Origin: Ramlibacter sp.
GTDB lineage: Bacteria > Pseudomonadota > Gammaproteobacteria > Burkholderiales > Burkholderiaceae_C
NCBI GenBank assembly: GCA_030695945.1
Contig: JAUYOG010000018.1
Coordinates: forward strand, 1-64,000
DNA: 64,000 nt
Direction of reading: 5' to 3'
Part shown: positions 18,830 to 30,793 of the stretch, one piece after another
Layout of the letters: each line of letters opens with the position of its first letter
Position numbering within the stretch: position 1 is the stretch's first letter
Notes under the pieces: generated by a model
Database searches by the model: none
What the model was told of the DNA's origin: nothing
The model's input: only the letters and a program-made list of their open reading frames with translations
Program-made: the position numbers and the translations under genes

Positions 18830-20179
18830 ATGTCCACCGTCTTCAATTTCACGTTCGTGCCCTGGTTCCGGTCGGTGGCGCCCTACATCCACATGCACCG
18901 GGGCAAGACCTTCGTGGTCGGCATGGCGGGCGAGGCGATCGCCGCCGGCAAGCTCCAGCACATCGCGCAGGACCTCGCGCTGATCCAGAGCATGGGCGTG
19001 AAGATCGTGCTGGTGCACGGCTTCCGGCCGCAGGTCACCGAGCAGCTCAAGGCCAAGGGCCACGCTGCCAGGTACTCGCATGGCATGCGTATCACCGACG
19101 AAGTCGCGCTCGACTCCGCCCAGGAAGCCGCCGGCCAGCTGCGTTACGAGATCGAGGCTGCCTTCAGCCAGGGGCTGCCCAACACCCCCATGGCCGGTTC
19201 CACCGTGCGGGTGATCTCGGGCAACTTCATCACCGCGCGCCCCGTCGGCGTGCTGGACGGGGTCGATTTCAAGCACTCGGGGCTGGTGCGCAAGGTGGAC
19301 GTCGGCGGCATCACGCGTACGCTGGATTTCGGCGCGATGGTGCTGGTGTCCCCCTTCGGTTTCTCGCCGACCGGCGAGGCCTTCAACCTGACCATGGAAG
19401 AAGTCGCCACCAGCATCGCCATCGCGCTGCAGGCCGACAAGCTGATCTTCCTGTCGGAAGTGCCTGGCATCCGCGTGCGGCCGCTGGAGCCGGAGGGCGA
19501 CGACAACCCGATCGACACCGAGCTGCCGCTGGCCGCCGCCGAGCAGCTGCTCGCCAGCCTGCCGGGCGCGCAGCAGCCCACAGACACCGCGTTCTACCTG
19601 CAGCACTGCGTGAAGGCCTGCAAGGCGGGCGTGGAACGCAGCCACATCATTCCTTTCGCCACCGACGGCTCGCTCCTGCTGGAGGTGTACGTGCACGATG
19701 GCATCGGCACGATGGTGATCGACGAGAAGCTGGAGGAACTGCGTGAAGCCACCGCGGACGACGTGGGCGGCATCCTGCAGCTGATCGAGCCGTTCGAGAA
19801 GGACGGCACCCTGGTCAAGCGCGACCGCACCGAGATCGAGCGGGACGTCGCCAACTACTCCATCATCGAGCACGACGGCGTGATCTTCGCCTGCGCGGCG
19901 CTGTACCCGTATCCCGAAGCGAAGACCGGCGAGATGGCCGCTCTGACCGTCTCGCCGCAAAGCCAGGGCCAGGGCGACGGCGAGAAGATCCTCAAGCGCG
20001 TCGAGCAGCGCGCACGGGCCATGGGCCTGGACAGCATCTTCGTGCTCACGACCCGCACCATGCACTGGTTCCTGAAGCGCGGCTTCGTGCAGGCCGACGC
20101 CGACTGGCTGCCCGAGGCGCGCAAGCGCAAGTACAACTGGGACCGCAAGAGCCTCGTGTTCGTCAAGAAGCTGACGTGA
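18830..20179 (+). CDS. argA: N-acetylglutamate synthase
   Basis: 449 residues, classic ArgA: N-terminal amino-acid-kinase-like domain (FVVGMAGEAIAAGK, VLVHGFRPQV) that binds arginine, and a C-terminal GNAT acetyltransferase domain (ALTVSPQSQGQGDGEKIL). Catalyses the first step of arginine synthesis and is normally feedback-inhibited by arginine. ATG 18830 fits the family; an upstream in-frame start at 18767 adds 21 unlikely residues. Confidence 0.95.
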   Translation: MSTVFNFTFVPWFRSVAPYIHMHRGKTFVVGMAGEAIAAGKLQHIAQDLALIQSMGVKIVLVHGFRPQVTEQLKAKGHAARYSHGMRITDEVALDSAQEAAGQLRYEIEAAFSQGLPNTPMAGSTVRVISGNFITARPVGVLDGVDFKHSGLVRKVDVGGITRTLDFGAMVLVSPFGFSPTGEAFNLTMEEVATSIAIALQADKLIFLSEVPGIRVRPLEPEGDDNPIDTELPLAAAEQLLASLPGAQQPTDTAFYLQHCVKACKAGVERSHIIPFATDGSLLLEVYVHDGIGTMVIDEKLEELREATADDVGGILQLIEPFEKDGTLVKRDRTEIERDVANYSIIEHDGVIFACAALYPYPEAKTGEMAALTVSPQSQGQGDGEKILKRVEQRARAMGLDSIFVLTTRTMHWFLKRGFVQADADWLPEARKRKYNWDRKSLVFVKKLT

Positions 20180-20204
20180 CCGAAGGCCCACACGGTCCAG
20201 CCCG

Positions 20205-20621
20205 ATGTTCCGGATCCTCCAGCTAGACCATGTCGTCCTGCGCGTGCAGGACCTGGCCACCATGCTGCGCTTCTACACGGAAGTGCTCGGCTGCACGCTG
20301 GAGCGCGCGCAGGATGAGCTGGGCCTTTACCAGCTGCGCGCCGGCGCTTCGCTCATCGACCTCGTCACGGTGGACGGCAAGCTGGGCCGTGCCGCTGGCC
20401 CGGCACCGAACCCCGAAGGGCGCAACATGGACCACTTCTGCCTGCGCATCGACCCATTCGAAGGCGAGGCGCTGCGCGCCTGGCTGTCGGGCCGGGGCGC
20501 CGATCCGGGCCAGGTCGTGGAACGCTTCGGTGCCGAAGGCGAGGGGCCGTCGCTGTACCTGAGCGACCCGGAGGGCAACGTGGTAGAGCTCAAGGGGTCG
20601 CCTCGACCGCGCGTGGGCTGA
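20205..20621 (+). CDS. VOC-family (glyoxalase-like) protein
   Basis: 138 residues, two paired beta-alpha-beta-beta-beta modules. Likely metal ligands are His in LDHVVLRV, His in MDHFCLRI and Glu in GNVVELKG. The substrate cannot be inferred. It follows argA by 25 bp and may be co-transcribed. Confidence 0.85.
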   Translation: MFRILQLDHVVLRVQDLATMLRFYTEVLGCTLERAQDELGLYQLRAGASLIDLVTVDGKLGRAAGPAPNPEGRNMDHFCLRIDPFEGEALRAWLSGRGADPGQVVERFGAEGEGPSLYLSDPEGNVVELKGSPRPRVG

Positions 20622-20631
20622 TCCACCGACC

Positions 20632-20645
20632 TTGACCCGGGTCAA
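20632..20645. promoter_or_regulatory. FNR/DNR-type box upstream of the hydrolase operon
   Basis: TTGACCCGGGTCAA is a perfect palindrome matching TTGAY-N4-RTCAA. A possible -10, TACGGT (20668-20673), is centred 32 bp from the box centre, as expected for a class II FNR promoter. The first gene starts at 20768 with a good ribosome site. Confidence 0.65.
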
Positions 20646-20767
20646 GGCAGCGCGGGCACCAGCGGCCTACGGTCAGGAGGTCGGCCCCTGCGTTCCTACA
20701 CGGAAAGCGAACGGGTCCGACACCGCCCGGCCCGGCCGGGGCCTAGCGTAGTTCTGCTGGAGGTGCC

Positions 20768-21454
20768 ATGACCGGTTCCACACAAGTTTGCGTCCCGCAC
20801 GAGGTCCGCATCCCGTCGGGCGACGCCTGGCTGTATGGTGACCTGGCGATGCCGCCGCGCTTCGCCGGCGTCGTTCTCTTTGCCCACGGGAGCGGCAGCG
20901 GCCGGCACAGTGCGCGCAACCGCCAGGTCGCGCACGCGTTGCAGGAGGCTGGCATCGCCACGCTGCTGTTCGACCTGCTCACGGCGCAGGAGGAACAGGT
21001 CGACCTGCACACCCGCGAGCACCGGTTCGACATTCCCCTGCTCACTCGCCGCATGCAGGACGCCACGGCCTGGGCTGCCTCCCAGCGCGATCTCAGGAAC
21101 GCGCCCATCGGCTACTTCGGCGCCAGCACCGGCAGCGCTGCCGCGCTGATCGCCGCAGCGCGCCTGGGCGACCGCATCGCGGCCGTGGTGTCGCGCGGCG
21201 GGCGGCCCGACCTCGCCGGCGCCGCGGCCCTCGCGGCGGTCACTGCACCCACCCTGCTGATCGTCGGTGGCGCTGACCACGGCGTGATCGAACTCAACGA
21301 GGAGGCATTCAAGCGGCTGCAATGCGAAAAGCGCATCGAGATCGTGCCGGGGGCCACCCACCTGTTCGAGGAGCGGGGCACCCTCGAGGCGGTGCAGGAC
21401 CTTGCCGCATCCTGGTTCAGCGCGCACATGGCACGCGCGGAGCACACGACATGA
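20768..21454 (+). CDS. Dienelactone-hydrolase-family alpha/beta hydrolase
   Basis: 228 residues. Nucleophile elbow GASTGS (Ser in GYFGASTG), Asp in IVGGADHGVIEL, and His in GATHLFEE form the expected triad. No signal peptide. GGAGG lies before ATG 20768. It is the first gene of a three-gene set with a phosphoribosyltransferase and an erythromycin-esterase-family gene, a combination seen in other Proteobacteria. It is probably induced under low oxygen through the box at 20632. Confidence 0.87.
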   Translation: MTGSTQVCVPHEVRIPSGDAWLYGDLAMPPRFAGVVLFAHGSGSGRHSARNRQVAHALQEAGIATLLFDLLTAQEEQVDLHTREHRFDIPLLTRRMQDATAWAASQRDLRNAPIGYFGASTGSAAALIAAARLGDRIAAVVSRGGRPDLAGAAALAAVTAPTLLIVGGADHGVIELNEEAFKRLQCEKRIEIVPGATHLFEERGTLEAVQDLAASWFSAHMARAEHTT

Positions 21455-21509
21455 GCCGAGGGCCGGCTCCCAAGGCGCATGGCGCCGCAGCACGCAGTGG
21501 AGACGCTCA

Positions 21510-22178
21510 ATGACCGACGTCCGGCTTCCGTTGCGCGACCGCAGGCAGGCCGGGCGCGTGCTCGCCGAAAAGCTCGAGCACCTGCGCGAGCGTCCCGACC
21601 TGCTGGTGCTGGCCCTGCCGCGCGGCGGCGTCGCTGTCGGCTTCGAAGTGGCGCACGCGCTGAATGCGCCGCTGGACATCTTCGTCGTGCGCAAGCTCGG
21701 TTTCCCGGGCCACGAGGAATATGCGATGGGCGCGATCGCGAGCGGCGGCGTGAGGGTCATGAACCCGATGCCCGGCATCTCGGTATCGCCCGAGGATGTT
21801 GCCGCCGTCGTCGCGCGCGAGCAGGACGAGTTGACCCGCCGCGAGCTCCTGTACCGGGGCGACCGGCCCGCCGTCAGCCTGCGTGGCCGAACGGTGATCG
21901 TCGTGGACGATGGCCTGGCCACGGGATCGACCATGCGTGCGGCGGTGCTGGCCATCCGCCAGCAGAAACCGGCGTACGTCGTCGTGGCCGTGCCGGTGGG
22001 CGCCGAGGAAACCTGCGCGATGCTGCGCGCCGACGCCGACGAGGTGGTCTGCGCGGCCACCCCGCGTCCCTTCCGCGCCGTCGGGCTCTGGTACCGGGAA
22101 TTCCCCCAATCCACCGACGACGAGGTTCACGAACTGCTGGACGAAGCTCGCCGCGAACATGTCCATACGCTCCACTGA
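21510..22178 (+). CDS. Phosphoribosyltransferase-domain protein
   Basis: 222 residues. The PRPP-binding motif is VIVVDDGLATGSTM, with an early loop ALPRGGVAVGFEVA. Homologues are often fused or adjacent to erythromycin-esterase or dienelactone-hydrolase domains, as here. The nucleobase is not known. ATG 21510 follows GTGGAG. Confidence 0.88.
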   Translation: MTDVRLPLRDRRQAGRVLAEKLEHLRERPDLLVLALPRGGVAVGFEVAHALNAPLDIFVVRKLGFPGHEEYAMGAIASGGVRVMNPMPGISVSPEDVAAVVAREQDELTRRELLYRGDRPAVSLRGRTVIVVDDGLATGSTMRAAVLAIRQQKPAYVVVAVPVGAEETCAMLRADADEVVCAATPRPFRAVGLWYREFPQSTDDEVHELLDEARREHVHTLH

Positions 22179-22195
22179 AAGACTTGAGGAGACCG

Positions 22196-23557
22196 ATGTC
22201 CCCGCATGAATCCCAGGCGCTGCGTGCCGAGGACCAATTGATCCACGGGCTCAAACGCCATCTCGTACCCCTGCCCGGCACCCCGGCCGACCACGACACG
22301 CTGCTGGAACTGATCGGCGGTTCCCGCTTCGCGCTGCTCGGCGAAGCGTCCCACGGGACCCGGGAGTTCTATCGGGAACGGATCTGGATCACCCAGCGCC
22401 TCATCCGGGAAAAAGGGTTCACGGCCGTGGCGGTCGAGGCCGACTGGCCCGACGCGTGGCGCGTCAACCGTTATGTGCGCGGCCTGTCCGACGACAAGGA
22501 CGCGACCGAGGCGCTCTCCGGCTTCAGGCGCTTCCCGGCATGGATGTGGCGCAACACCGAAGTGCGCGACTTCGTGGAGTGGCTGCGCGACTACAACAAG
22601 GGGCGCGGCCGGCGCGACCAGGTGGGTTTTTACGGCATCGACCTGTACAGCCTGTTCACCTCGATGTCCGCCGTGCTGGAGTACCTGGACCGCGTGGACC
22701 CGGACTCCGCGCGCAAGGCCCGGGCTCGCTACGCCTGCTTCGATCATGCCCACGAAGACAGCCAGGCGTACGGCTATGGCGCAAGCTACGGCCTCACGCC
22801 CAGTTGCGAGGATGAGGTGGTGCAGCAGTTGCGCGAGCTGAACCGCCGCGTCGCCGACATGCCGCCGGTGCCCGGGCTGGAGCGCGACGAGGCCTTCTAC
22901 GCGCAGCAGAACGCCCGCCTGGTGCACAACGCCGAGGAGTATTACCGCACCATGTTCCGGGGCCGGGTGTCATCCTGGAACCTGCGCGACACGCACATGG
23001 TGGACACCCTGGAGGCGCTGGACCGGCACCTGGGCACGAGCGCCACGCCGCCCCGCATCGCCGTTTGGGCCCACAACTCGCACCTGGGCGACGCATCCGC
23101 CACCGAAATGGGCGACATCGGCGAATGGAACGTGGGCCAGTTGATGCGCGACCGCCATGCGGGCGAAGCCGCGCTGGTCGGGTTCAGCACCCATCGCGGG
23201 TGGGTGACCGCCGCTTCGGAATGGGACGACCCGCCCCACCGCAAGCGCGTGCGCGAAGGCCTGGCCGGAAGCTGGGAAGACCTGTTCCACCAGACGGGCG
23301 TGCCGCGCTTCATGCTGCCCTTGCGCGGCAACGAGGCGCTGAGGTCGCTCATTGCGCAGCCGAGGCGCCTGCAGCGAGCCATCGGGGTGATCTACCGGCC
23401 GGAGACGGAGCGCCAGAGCCACTACTTCTTCACGCGGCTGGCGGAGCAGTTCGACGCGGTGATCCACATCGACCAGACCCACGCCCTGGAGCCGCTGGAC
23501 AAGGGGCCCGTCTGGCACACCGGCGAGGCGCCGGAAACCTATCCCTCAGCCCTGTAG
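22196..23557 (+). CDS. Erythromycin-esterase-family protein
   Basis: 453 residues. Motifs LLGEASHGTREFYRER, VAVEADWPDAW and VWAHNSHLGDA are the family landmarks (His and Glu catalytic residues). Despite the name, chromosomal members in such operons are not known resistance genes. ATG 22196 follows GAGGAG. Last gene of the FNR-box operon; convergent with dsbB, the two 3' ends overlapping by 12 bp. Confidence 0.88.
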   Translation: MSPHESQALRAEDQLIHGLKRHLVPLPGTPADHDTLLELIGGSRFALLGEASHGTREFYRERIWITQRLIREKGFTAVAVEADWPDAWRVNRYVRGLSDDKDATEALSGFRRFPAWMWRNTEVRDFVEWLRDYNKGRGRRDQVGFYGIDLYSLFTSMSAVLEYLDRVDPDSARKARARYACFDHAHEDSQAYGYGASYGLTPSCEDEVVQQLRELNRRVADMPPVPGLERDEAFYAQQNARLVHNAEEYYRTMFRGRVSSWNLRDTHMVDTLEALDRHLGTSATPPRIAVWAHNSHLGDASATEMGDIGEWNVGQLMRDRHAGEAALVGFSTHRGWVTAASEWDDPPHRKRVREGLAGSWEDLFHQTGVPRFMLPLRGNEALRSLIAQPRRLQRAIGVIYRPETERQSHYFFTRLAEQFDAVIHIDQTHALEPLDKGPVWHTGEAPETYPSAL

Positions 23558-24059
23558 CGCGTGGCGCGGCCGCGCCGACCTCCGGGTAAGCCGCGCCAGC
23601 AGCACGAGTGCGGCGACGGTGAAGACGGCGAACCAGATGAACGACCAGTTCGCCAGGGACCCGCCAAGGAAGGTCCAGTCGATCTTGGTGCAGTCGCCGC
23701 TGCCCTTGAAGATCATGGGGATGGCCCGCTGCAGCGGGAAGGTCTCGATCATCCCGTAGAAATCACGGCCACAGGACGATATCTCGGGCGGGTACCACTG
23801 CAGGAAGCTCTGACGCGCGGCCACGAAAGCGCCGAACCCCGCGAACAGGAGCATCAGGAAGCTGCCAGCGACCAGCACGCCGCGGCGGCCGGACAGGGCC
23901 GTAAGCCCCGCCACCAGGACCACCATGACCAGCGCGTACCGCTGGACGATGCACATCGGGCAGGGGTTCAGGCCCACGACGTGTTGCAGGTACAGGCCGA
24001 AGGCCAGCATGCCCACGCCGATGGCGGCCACCACGCCCAGCACGCGCCGCGGCGCGTTG

Positions 24060-24076
<17 letters not shown>
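23546..24076 (-). CDS. dsbB: Disulfide bond formation protein B
   Basis: 176 residues, four transmembrane segments. Redox pairs are the CPMC of NPCPMC and the later Cys of SSCGRD and GDCTK. It reoxidises DsbA and passes electrons to ubiquinone. The homology begins at [11 protein letters not shown], so I choose TTG 24076 with GGGGAAGA upstream. It overlaps the cysA end by 17 bp. The ATG at 24127 would add unrelated residues. Confidence 0.88.
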
Positions 24077-25213
<1,137 letters not shown>

Positions 25214-25217
<4 letters not shown>

Positions 25218-26107
25218 CCTGCTTCCTTGGCGACCAGCGGCCGCTCAGGCGGCAACTCCGCCGCCGCCTGCATTTCCCGTTCATGCCGCCATTCGACGAC
25301 GGACTTGATCACCAGCGTCACGAGGGCCAGCAGGGCCAGCAGCGACGCCACTGAAAACGCCGCCACGGACTGGTACTCGTTGTAGAGGATCTCCACGTGC
25401 AGCGGCATGGTGTTGGTCTGGCCGCGGATGTGGCCGGACACCACCGACACCGCGCCGAACTCGCCCATCGCCCTGGCGTTGCAGAGGATCACGCCGTAGA
25501 TCAGGCCCCACTTGATGTTGGGCAGCGTCACGTGCCAGAACGTCTGCCAGCCAGTCGCGCCGAGCACGATGGCGGCCTGCTCCTCGTCATTGCCCTGCGC
25601 CTGCATCAAGGGGATCAGCTCGCGCGCGATGAACGGGAAGGTGACGAAGATCGTGGCCAGCACGATGCCCGGAATGGCAAAGATGATCTTGATGTCGTGC
25701 GCGGCGAGCCACGGCCCGAACCAGCCTTGCGCGCCGAACATCAGCACGTAGATCAGGCCCGCGACCACGGGCGACACGGAGAACGGCAGGTCGACCAGCG
25801 TGGTGAGGAAGGCCTTGCCGCGGAACTCGTACTTGGCAATGCACCAGGCAGCGGCCACGCCGAACACGAGGTTCAGCGGCACCGCGATGGCAGCCGTGAC
25901 CAGCGTGAGCCTGATCGCAGACCAGGCGTCGGGCTCGCGCAGGCCCTCCAGGTAGGCGCCGAAGCCCTTGCGCAGCGCTTCCGTGAACACGGCGGCCAGC
26001 GGCAGCACGAGGAACAGGAAGACGAAAACGAGGGCGATGCCGATCAGCGTGAAGCGCACCCACGGCCCTTCCGTCGTGATCACGCGCCTGGGCGTCAAGC
26101 TCGTCAT
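25214..26107 (-). CDS. cysW: Sulfate ABC transporter permease CysW
   Basis: 297 residues, six transmembrane segments. The permease EAA-type loop is [22 protein letters not shown] 26107 overlaps the cysT stop (ATGA), setting the start; the open frame extends upstream opposite cysT as noise. Pairs with CysT in the importer. Confidence 0.94.
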
Positions 26108-26982
26108 TGGCCCCCCGATCGCCGGCGCTGCCAGCCCTGCAGGGCGTTGATCACCAGCAGCAGCACGAACGACATCACCAGCATCACCACCGCCACGGCC
26201 GTGGCGCCGGCGTAGTCGTACTGCTCCAGCTTGCCGATGATGACGAGCGGCGTGATCTCGGAGACCATGGGCATGTTGCCCGCAATGAAAATCACGGAGC
26301 CGTACTCGCCGATCGCGCGGGCGAAAGCCATGGCGAAACCAGTGAGCAACGCGGGCGCGATCGACGGGAAGATCACCCTGGTGAAGGTCTGCCGGCGCGT
26401 CGCGCCCAGGCACATGGCCGCCTCTTCCAGCTCCTTCTCGGTGTCCTCGAGCACGGGCTGCACCGTCCGCACCACGAACGGCAGGCCGATGAAGATCAGC
26501 GCGATGACGACGCCATTCGGGTTGAAGGCCAGCTTGATGCCCAGCGGTTCCAGGTACTGGCCGATCCAGCCGTTGCCGGCCAGCAGCGCAGTGAGCGAAA
26601 TGCCGGCGACGGCCGTGGGCAATGCGAACGGCAGGTCCACCAGGGCATCCACCACCTTCTTGCCCGGAAATGTGTAGCGCACCAGCACCCACGCGACGAG
26701 AAGCCCGAACACCACGTTGACCAGCGCCGCGATCAGCGAGGCGCCGAAAGTCAGCCGGTACGAGGCCAGCACGCGCGGCGAGCTGATCGCCGCCCAGAAC
26801 TGCTCCCAGCTCAGCGTGAACGTCTTGAACACCAGCGCCGAGAGCGGGATGAGGACGATCAGGCTCAGGTACAGCATCGTGTAGCCGAGCGTGATGTTGA
26901 AGCCGGGCAGGACCTTCTTGCTTCCGCCCCGCGAAGGTGCCGCAGCGCCGGGCAGCGGTACCCCGATACTCGCAGCCGTCAC
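26104..26982 (-). CDS. cysT: Sulfate ABC transporter permease CysT
   Basis: 292 residues, six transmembrane segments. EAA-type loop [20 protein letters not shown]. One base separates it from the binding-protein gene. Also called cysU. Confidence 0.94.
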   Translation of the reverse strand: MTAASIGVPLPGAAAPSRGGSKKVLPGFNITLGYTMLYLSLIVLIPLSALVFKTFTLSWEQFWAAISSPRVLASYRLTFGASLIAALVNVVFGLLVAWVLVRYTFPGKKVVDALVDLPFALPTAVAGISLTALLAGNGWIGQYLEPLGIKLAFNPNGVVIALIFIGLPFVVRTVQPVLEDTEKELEEAAMCLGATRRQTFTRVIFPSIAPALLTGFAMAFARAIGEYGSVIFIAGNMPMVSEITPLVIIGKLEQYDYAGATAVAVVMLVMSFVLLLVINALQGWQRRRSGGQ

Positions 26983-26983
26983 G

Positions 26984-27976
26984 TCATTTCACCGTATAGA
27001 TCTTGTCGAACTGGCCGCCGTCGTTGAAGTAGACCTTCTGCGCCTCGGAGAGCGACCCGTACAGCTCCTGCACCGTGAACAGCTTGATCGGCTTGAACGT
27101 GTTGGCGTATTTCTTCAGCACGGCCTGCGAGCGCGGGCGGATGGAGTGCTTCGCGGCGATCTCCTGTCCTTCCTCCGAGTAAAGGTACTGCAGGTAGGCC
27201 CTGGCGAGGTCTGTCGTGCCCTTCTTGGCGACGGTGCGCTCGACCACCGCCACCGGGTTCTCGGCGAGGATGCTGGCCGACGGATAGACGACATCGACCT
27301 TGTTGGCGCCGAACTCGCGATTGACCGACTCCACCTCGGACTCGAACGTGATCAGCACGTCGCCGGTATTGCGCTGCAGGAATGCGGTGGTGGCATCGCG
27401 GCCGCCGCGCGCCAGCACCGGGACGTTCTTGTACAGCCTGGACAGGAACTCCTGCTGCTGCGCCTCGGTGGCGCCCTTCTTCTTCATGTAACCCAGCGCC
27501 GCGAGGTACGCATAGCGGCCGTTGCCGCCGGTCTTGGGATTCACGACGATCACCTGCACGCCGGGCTTGACCAGGTCTTCCCAGTCCTTGATGCCCTTGG
27601 GGTTGCCGTTGCGCACCAGGAACAGCATCGTGGACGTGGTGGGGGCCGCGTTGTCGGGGAAGCGCTTGGCCCAGTCCTTGGCGACCACGCCCTTTTCCGC
27701 CAGGAACTCGACGTCCGTGGTCGTGTTCATCGTGACCACGTCGGCGTCCAGGCCATCGGCCACGGCGCGCGCCTGCGCGCTGGAGCCGCCGTGCGCCTGG
27801 TCGATCTTGATGTCCTTGCCCGTGGTCTTCTTGTAGTGGGCGATGAAGGCCGCGTTGTAGTCCTTGTAGAACTCACGCGCCACGTCGTAGGAGACGTTCA
27901 GCAGCGTCTGGGCGCCGGCCATGCCGCTGGCGGCCAGCGCCGCGCCGGCCAGGAGGGTCTTGATCTTCGAATTCAT
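26984..27976 (-). CDS. sbp: Periplasmic sulfate-binding protein
   Basis: 330 residues with a signal peptide ([21 protein letters not shown]) and the mature start [16 protein letters not shown] typical of Sbp/CysP. First gene of sbp-cysT-cysW-cysA-dsbB. ATG 27976 chosen; an earlier ATG at 28048 would spoil the signal peptide. CysB, encoded at 8145, is the expected activator. Confidence 0.93.
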   Translation of the reverse strand: MNSKIKTLLAGAALAASGMAGAQTLLNVSYDVAREFYKDYNAAFIAHYKKTTGKDIKIDQAHGGSSAQARAVADGLDADVVTMNTTTDVEFLAEKGVVAKDWAKRFPDNAAPTTSTMLFLVRNGNPKGIKDWEDLVKPGVQVIVVNPKTGGNGRYAYLAALGYMKKKGATEAQQQEFLSRLYKNVPVLARGGRDATTAFLQRNTGDVLITFESEVESVNREFGANKVDVVYPSASILAENPVAVVERTVAKKGTTDLARAYLQYLYSEEGQEIAAKHSIRPRSQAVLKKYANTFKPIKLFTVQELYGSLSEAQKVYFNDGGQFDKIYTVK

Positions 27977-28091
27977 GTCGTTGGCTTCGTGGTTGGGCTT
28001 CCGGTTGGAAGGAACCAGCCATTTTGGGATGAACGCGGCGTTCGCCAACGACTGTGTAGTTGTTAGCTAATGTGAAGGCGCGAATAACGCG

Positions 28092-28850
28092 TTACAACAA
28101 AGGACGTAGCTCGCGGGCCGCATCGAGCAGCATCGGAAGGAGGTCCCGCTGCATTTGCCGCGCTTCGAGCCGCTGGGGCGCAGCGACCACGTTCAAGGCG
28201 GACACGGTCTGGCCCTGCATGTTGCGCAAGGGCACCGCCAGCGCGTGGACCCCCAACTCATGCTCTTCGCTGGCCACGCAATAGTCGTTGACGCGCACCT
28301 GTTCGATCAGCGCGCGGAACTTGCGGGGATCGACCGTCGTGTGCGCCGTCAGCCGGGCGAGCTCCCTGCCCTTCATCCATGCATTGAACTCGCTGCGGCT
28401 CCTGGCCGCCAGCAGCACGCGGCCGGTCGAGGTGGCGTGGGCCGGCAGGCGCGCGCCCAGGTGCAGCCCGTAGGCCAGGACGCGGGTCGAGCCGCTGCGC
28501 GCGATGATCACGACCTGGTCGCCGTCCAGCACCACGGCCGAGAACGACTCGGCCGTTTGCGCAGCCAGCCGGTTGAGCGTGGGCTGCAGCACCCGGGGCA
28601 GGCGCGCCGAAGCGAGGTAGCTTCCCGAGAAGCGCAGTACCTTGGGCGCCAGCCAGAAGTAACTGCCGTCGGTCTCCAGGTAGCCCAGGTGTGCGAGCGT
28701 GAGCAGGTGCCGCCGCGCGGCCGCGCGCGTGATGCCGGCCCGCTGCGCGGCCAGCGTGGCATTGAGCCGCTGGCGTTCGGTGTCGAAGCTCTCCAGCACG
28801 GCCATGCCCTTGGCCATGCCTTCGATGAAATCCGCCTTGGCGATCGTCAT
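28092..28850 (-). CDS. IclR-family regulator of 4-hydroxybenzoate or protocatechuate genes
   Basis: 252 residues. N-terminal winged helix (about 10-70) and C-terminal effector domain with LPAHATSTGRVLLAA and VASEEHELGVHALAVPL. It resembles PcaR/PobR/PcaU activators. Divergent from pobA with a 113-bp gap containing a perfect palindrome, so it probably controls pobA in response to an aromatic acid. ATG 28850 fits the family start. Confidence 0.88.
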   Translation of the reverse strand: MTIAKADFIEGMAKGMAVLESFDTERQRLNATLAAQRAGITRAAARRHLLTLAHLGYLETDGSYFWLAPKVLRFSGSYLASARLPRVLQPTLNRLAAQTAESFSAVVLDGDQVVIIARSGSTRVLAYGLHLGARLPAHATSTGRVLLAARSRSEFNAWMKGRELARLTAHTTVDPRKFRALIEQVRVNDYCVASEEHELGVHALAVPLRNMQGQTVSALNVVAAPQRLEARQMQRDLLPMLLDAARELRPLL

Positions 28851-28862
28851 GATGGAAGGGGT

Positions 28863-28879
28863 TGCGCGATCATCGCGCA
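28863..28879. promoter_or_regulatory. Candidate operator between the IclR gene and pobA
   Basis: TGCGCGATCATCGCGCA is a perfect 17-bp palindrome, with a partial second copy (ATGATCGCACA) about 10 bases on. IclR regulators bind such sites between divergent genes. Inferred. Confidence 0.6.
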
Positions 28880-28942
28880 GCCGCGGCAATGATCGCACAG
28901 CGCCTCCTGCCGCGCCTCGCCGAAAACCCTCGCCCCGCCTAA

Positions 28943-30139
<1,197 letters not shown>

Positions 30140-30140
30140 G

Positions 30141-30557
30141 TCACGCGGCCGGCGCGCCCTCGCCGGCGCAGCGCCGCGCCTGGACCTCGAACCAGTTGTC
30201 CGCGTAGGCGCGGCCGCCCCTCAGCCATTGCCACACGCTTGACGCCGGATAAGCCAGGAAGAAGGCGATGCCCCATTGCTCGTATTGCCGCACATGGGCA
30301 TGCTCGTGCGTGCGCAGGCGCTCGAGTTCCATGACGCTGGTGGCAAAAACGACGTGCCCGAAGGTGATCGCATTGAACGGCAGCGCCTCCAGCCAGCGTG
30401 ACCCTTGCATGGCGGCGGGCGCCGCGATCTCGATCACGCCGTCGACCTTGCGTGCGATCGCGCCGAAGAGGAATGCCGGCGCGGTGAGGGCGAGCCCCAC
30501 CAACGTGCAGGGCGCCGCCCATAGGTAGCGCATCAATCGCACGGCTTCCCAGGTCAC
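30141..30557 (-). CDS. Small membrane-anchored protein with HEHAH motif
   Basis: 138 residues. N-terminal hydrophobic helix (LWAAPCTLVGLALTAPAFLFGA) and the motif RTHEHAHVRQYEQWG, which has the HExxH spacing of zinc metallopeptidases. GTG 30557 overlaps the stop of the DUF1653 gene (GTGA); ATG 30533 is an alternative. Conserved in Burkholderiales as a hypothetical; peptidase activity is unproven. Confidence 0.72.
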   Translation of the reverse strand: MTWEAVRLMRYLWAAPCTLVGLALTAPAFLFGAIARKVDGVIEIAAPAAMQGSRWLEALPFNAITFGHVVFATSVMELERLRTHEHAHVRQYEQWGIAFFLAYPASSVWQWLRGGRAYADNWFEVQARRCAGEGAPAA

Positions 30558-30793
30558 GTGCCGGGCTCCAGGGGTGTGAACCGGGGCTGCGAGCGCCCGT
30601 CGACTTCGACCTGGCCGAAGAACATGGCGTGCGGCCGCGCCCACAATCCCGAATCGTTGTACAGGGGCCGGTAGATGACCAGGGGCTCCAGCGTTTCGCT
30701 GTGGCGGGCGACGCCGATCACTTCGTACTCGCCGCCCTTGTAGTGACGGTAGCGTCCGGGGGGCGTGCGTGGCAGGGGCGGCAGGTCGCTCAT
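30554..30793 (-). CDS. DUF1653 protein
   Basis: 79 residues. PPGRYRHYKGGEYEVIGVARHSET and PLVIYRPLYNDSGLWARP are the family hallmarks. Function unknown. Start and stop both overlap neighbours by 4 bp, so it sits inside a coupled three-gene operon. Confidence 0.9.
   Translation of the reverse strand: MSDLPPLPRTPPGRYRHYKGGEYEVIGVARHSETLEPLVIYRPLYNDSGLWARPHAMFFGQVEVDGRSQPRFTPLEPGT

Noticed and set aside
22196-23557. Macrolide resistance function for the erythromycin-esterase-family protein
   Set aside because: Operon context and FNR box point to a stress role; chromosomal members of this kind are not known resistance determinants.
28085-28094. Palindrome TAACGCGTTA at the end of the IclR gene
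   Set aside because: Only 10 bp and overlaps the stop codon; no clear promoter geometry and easily chance.
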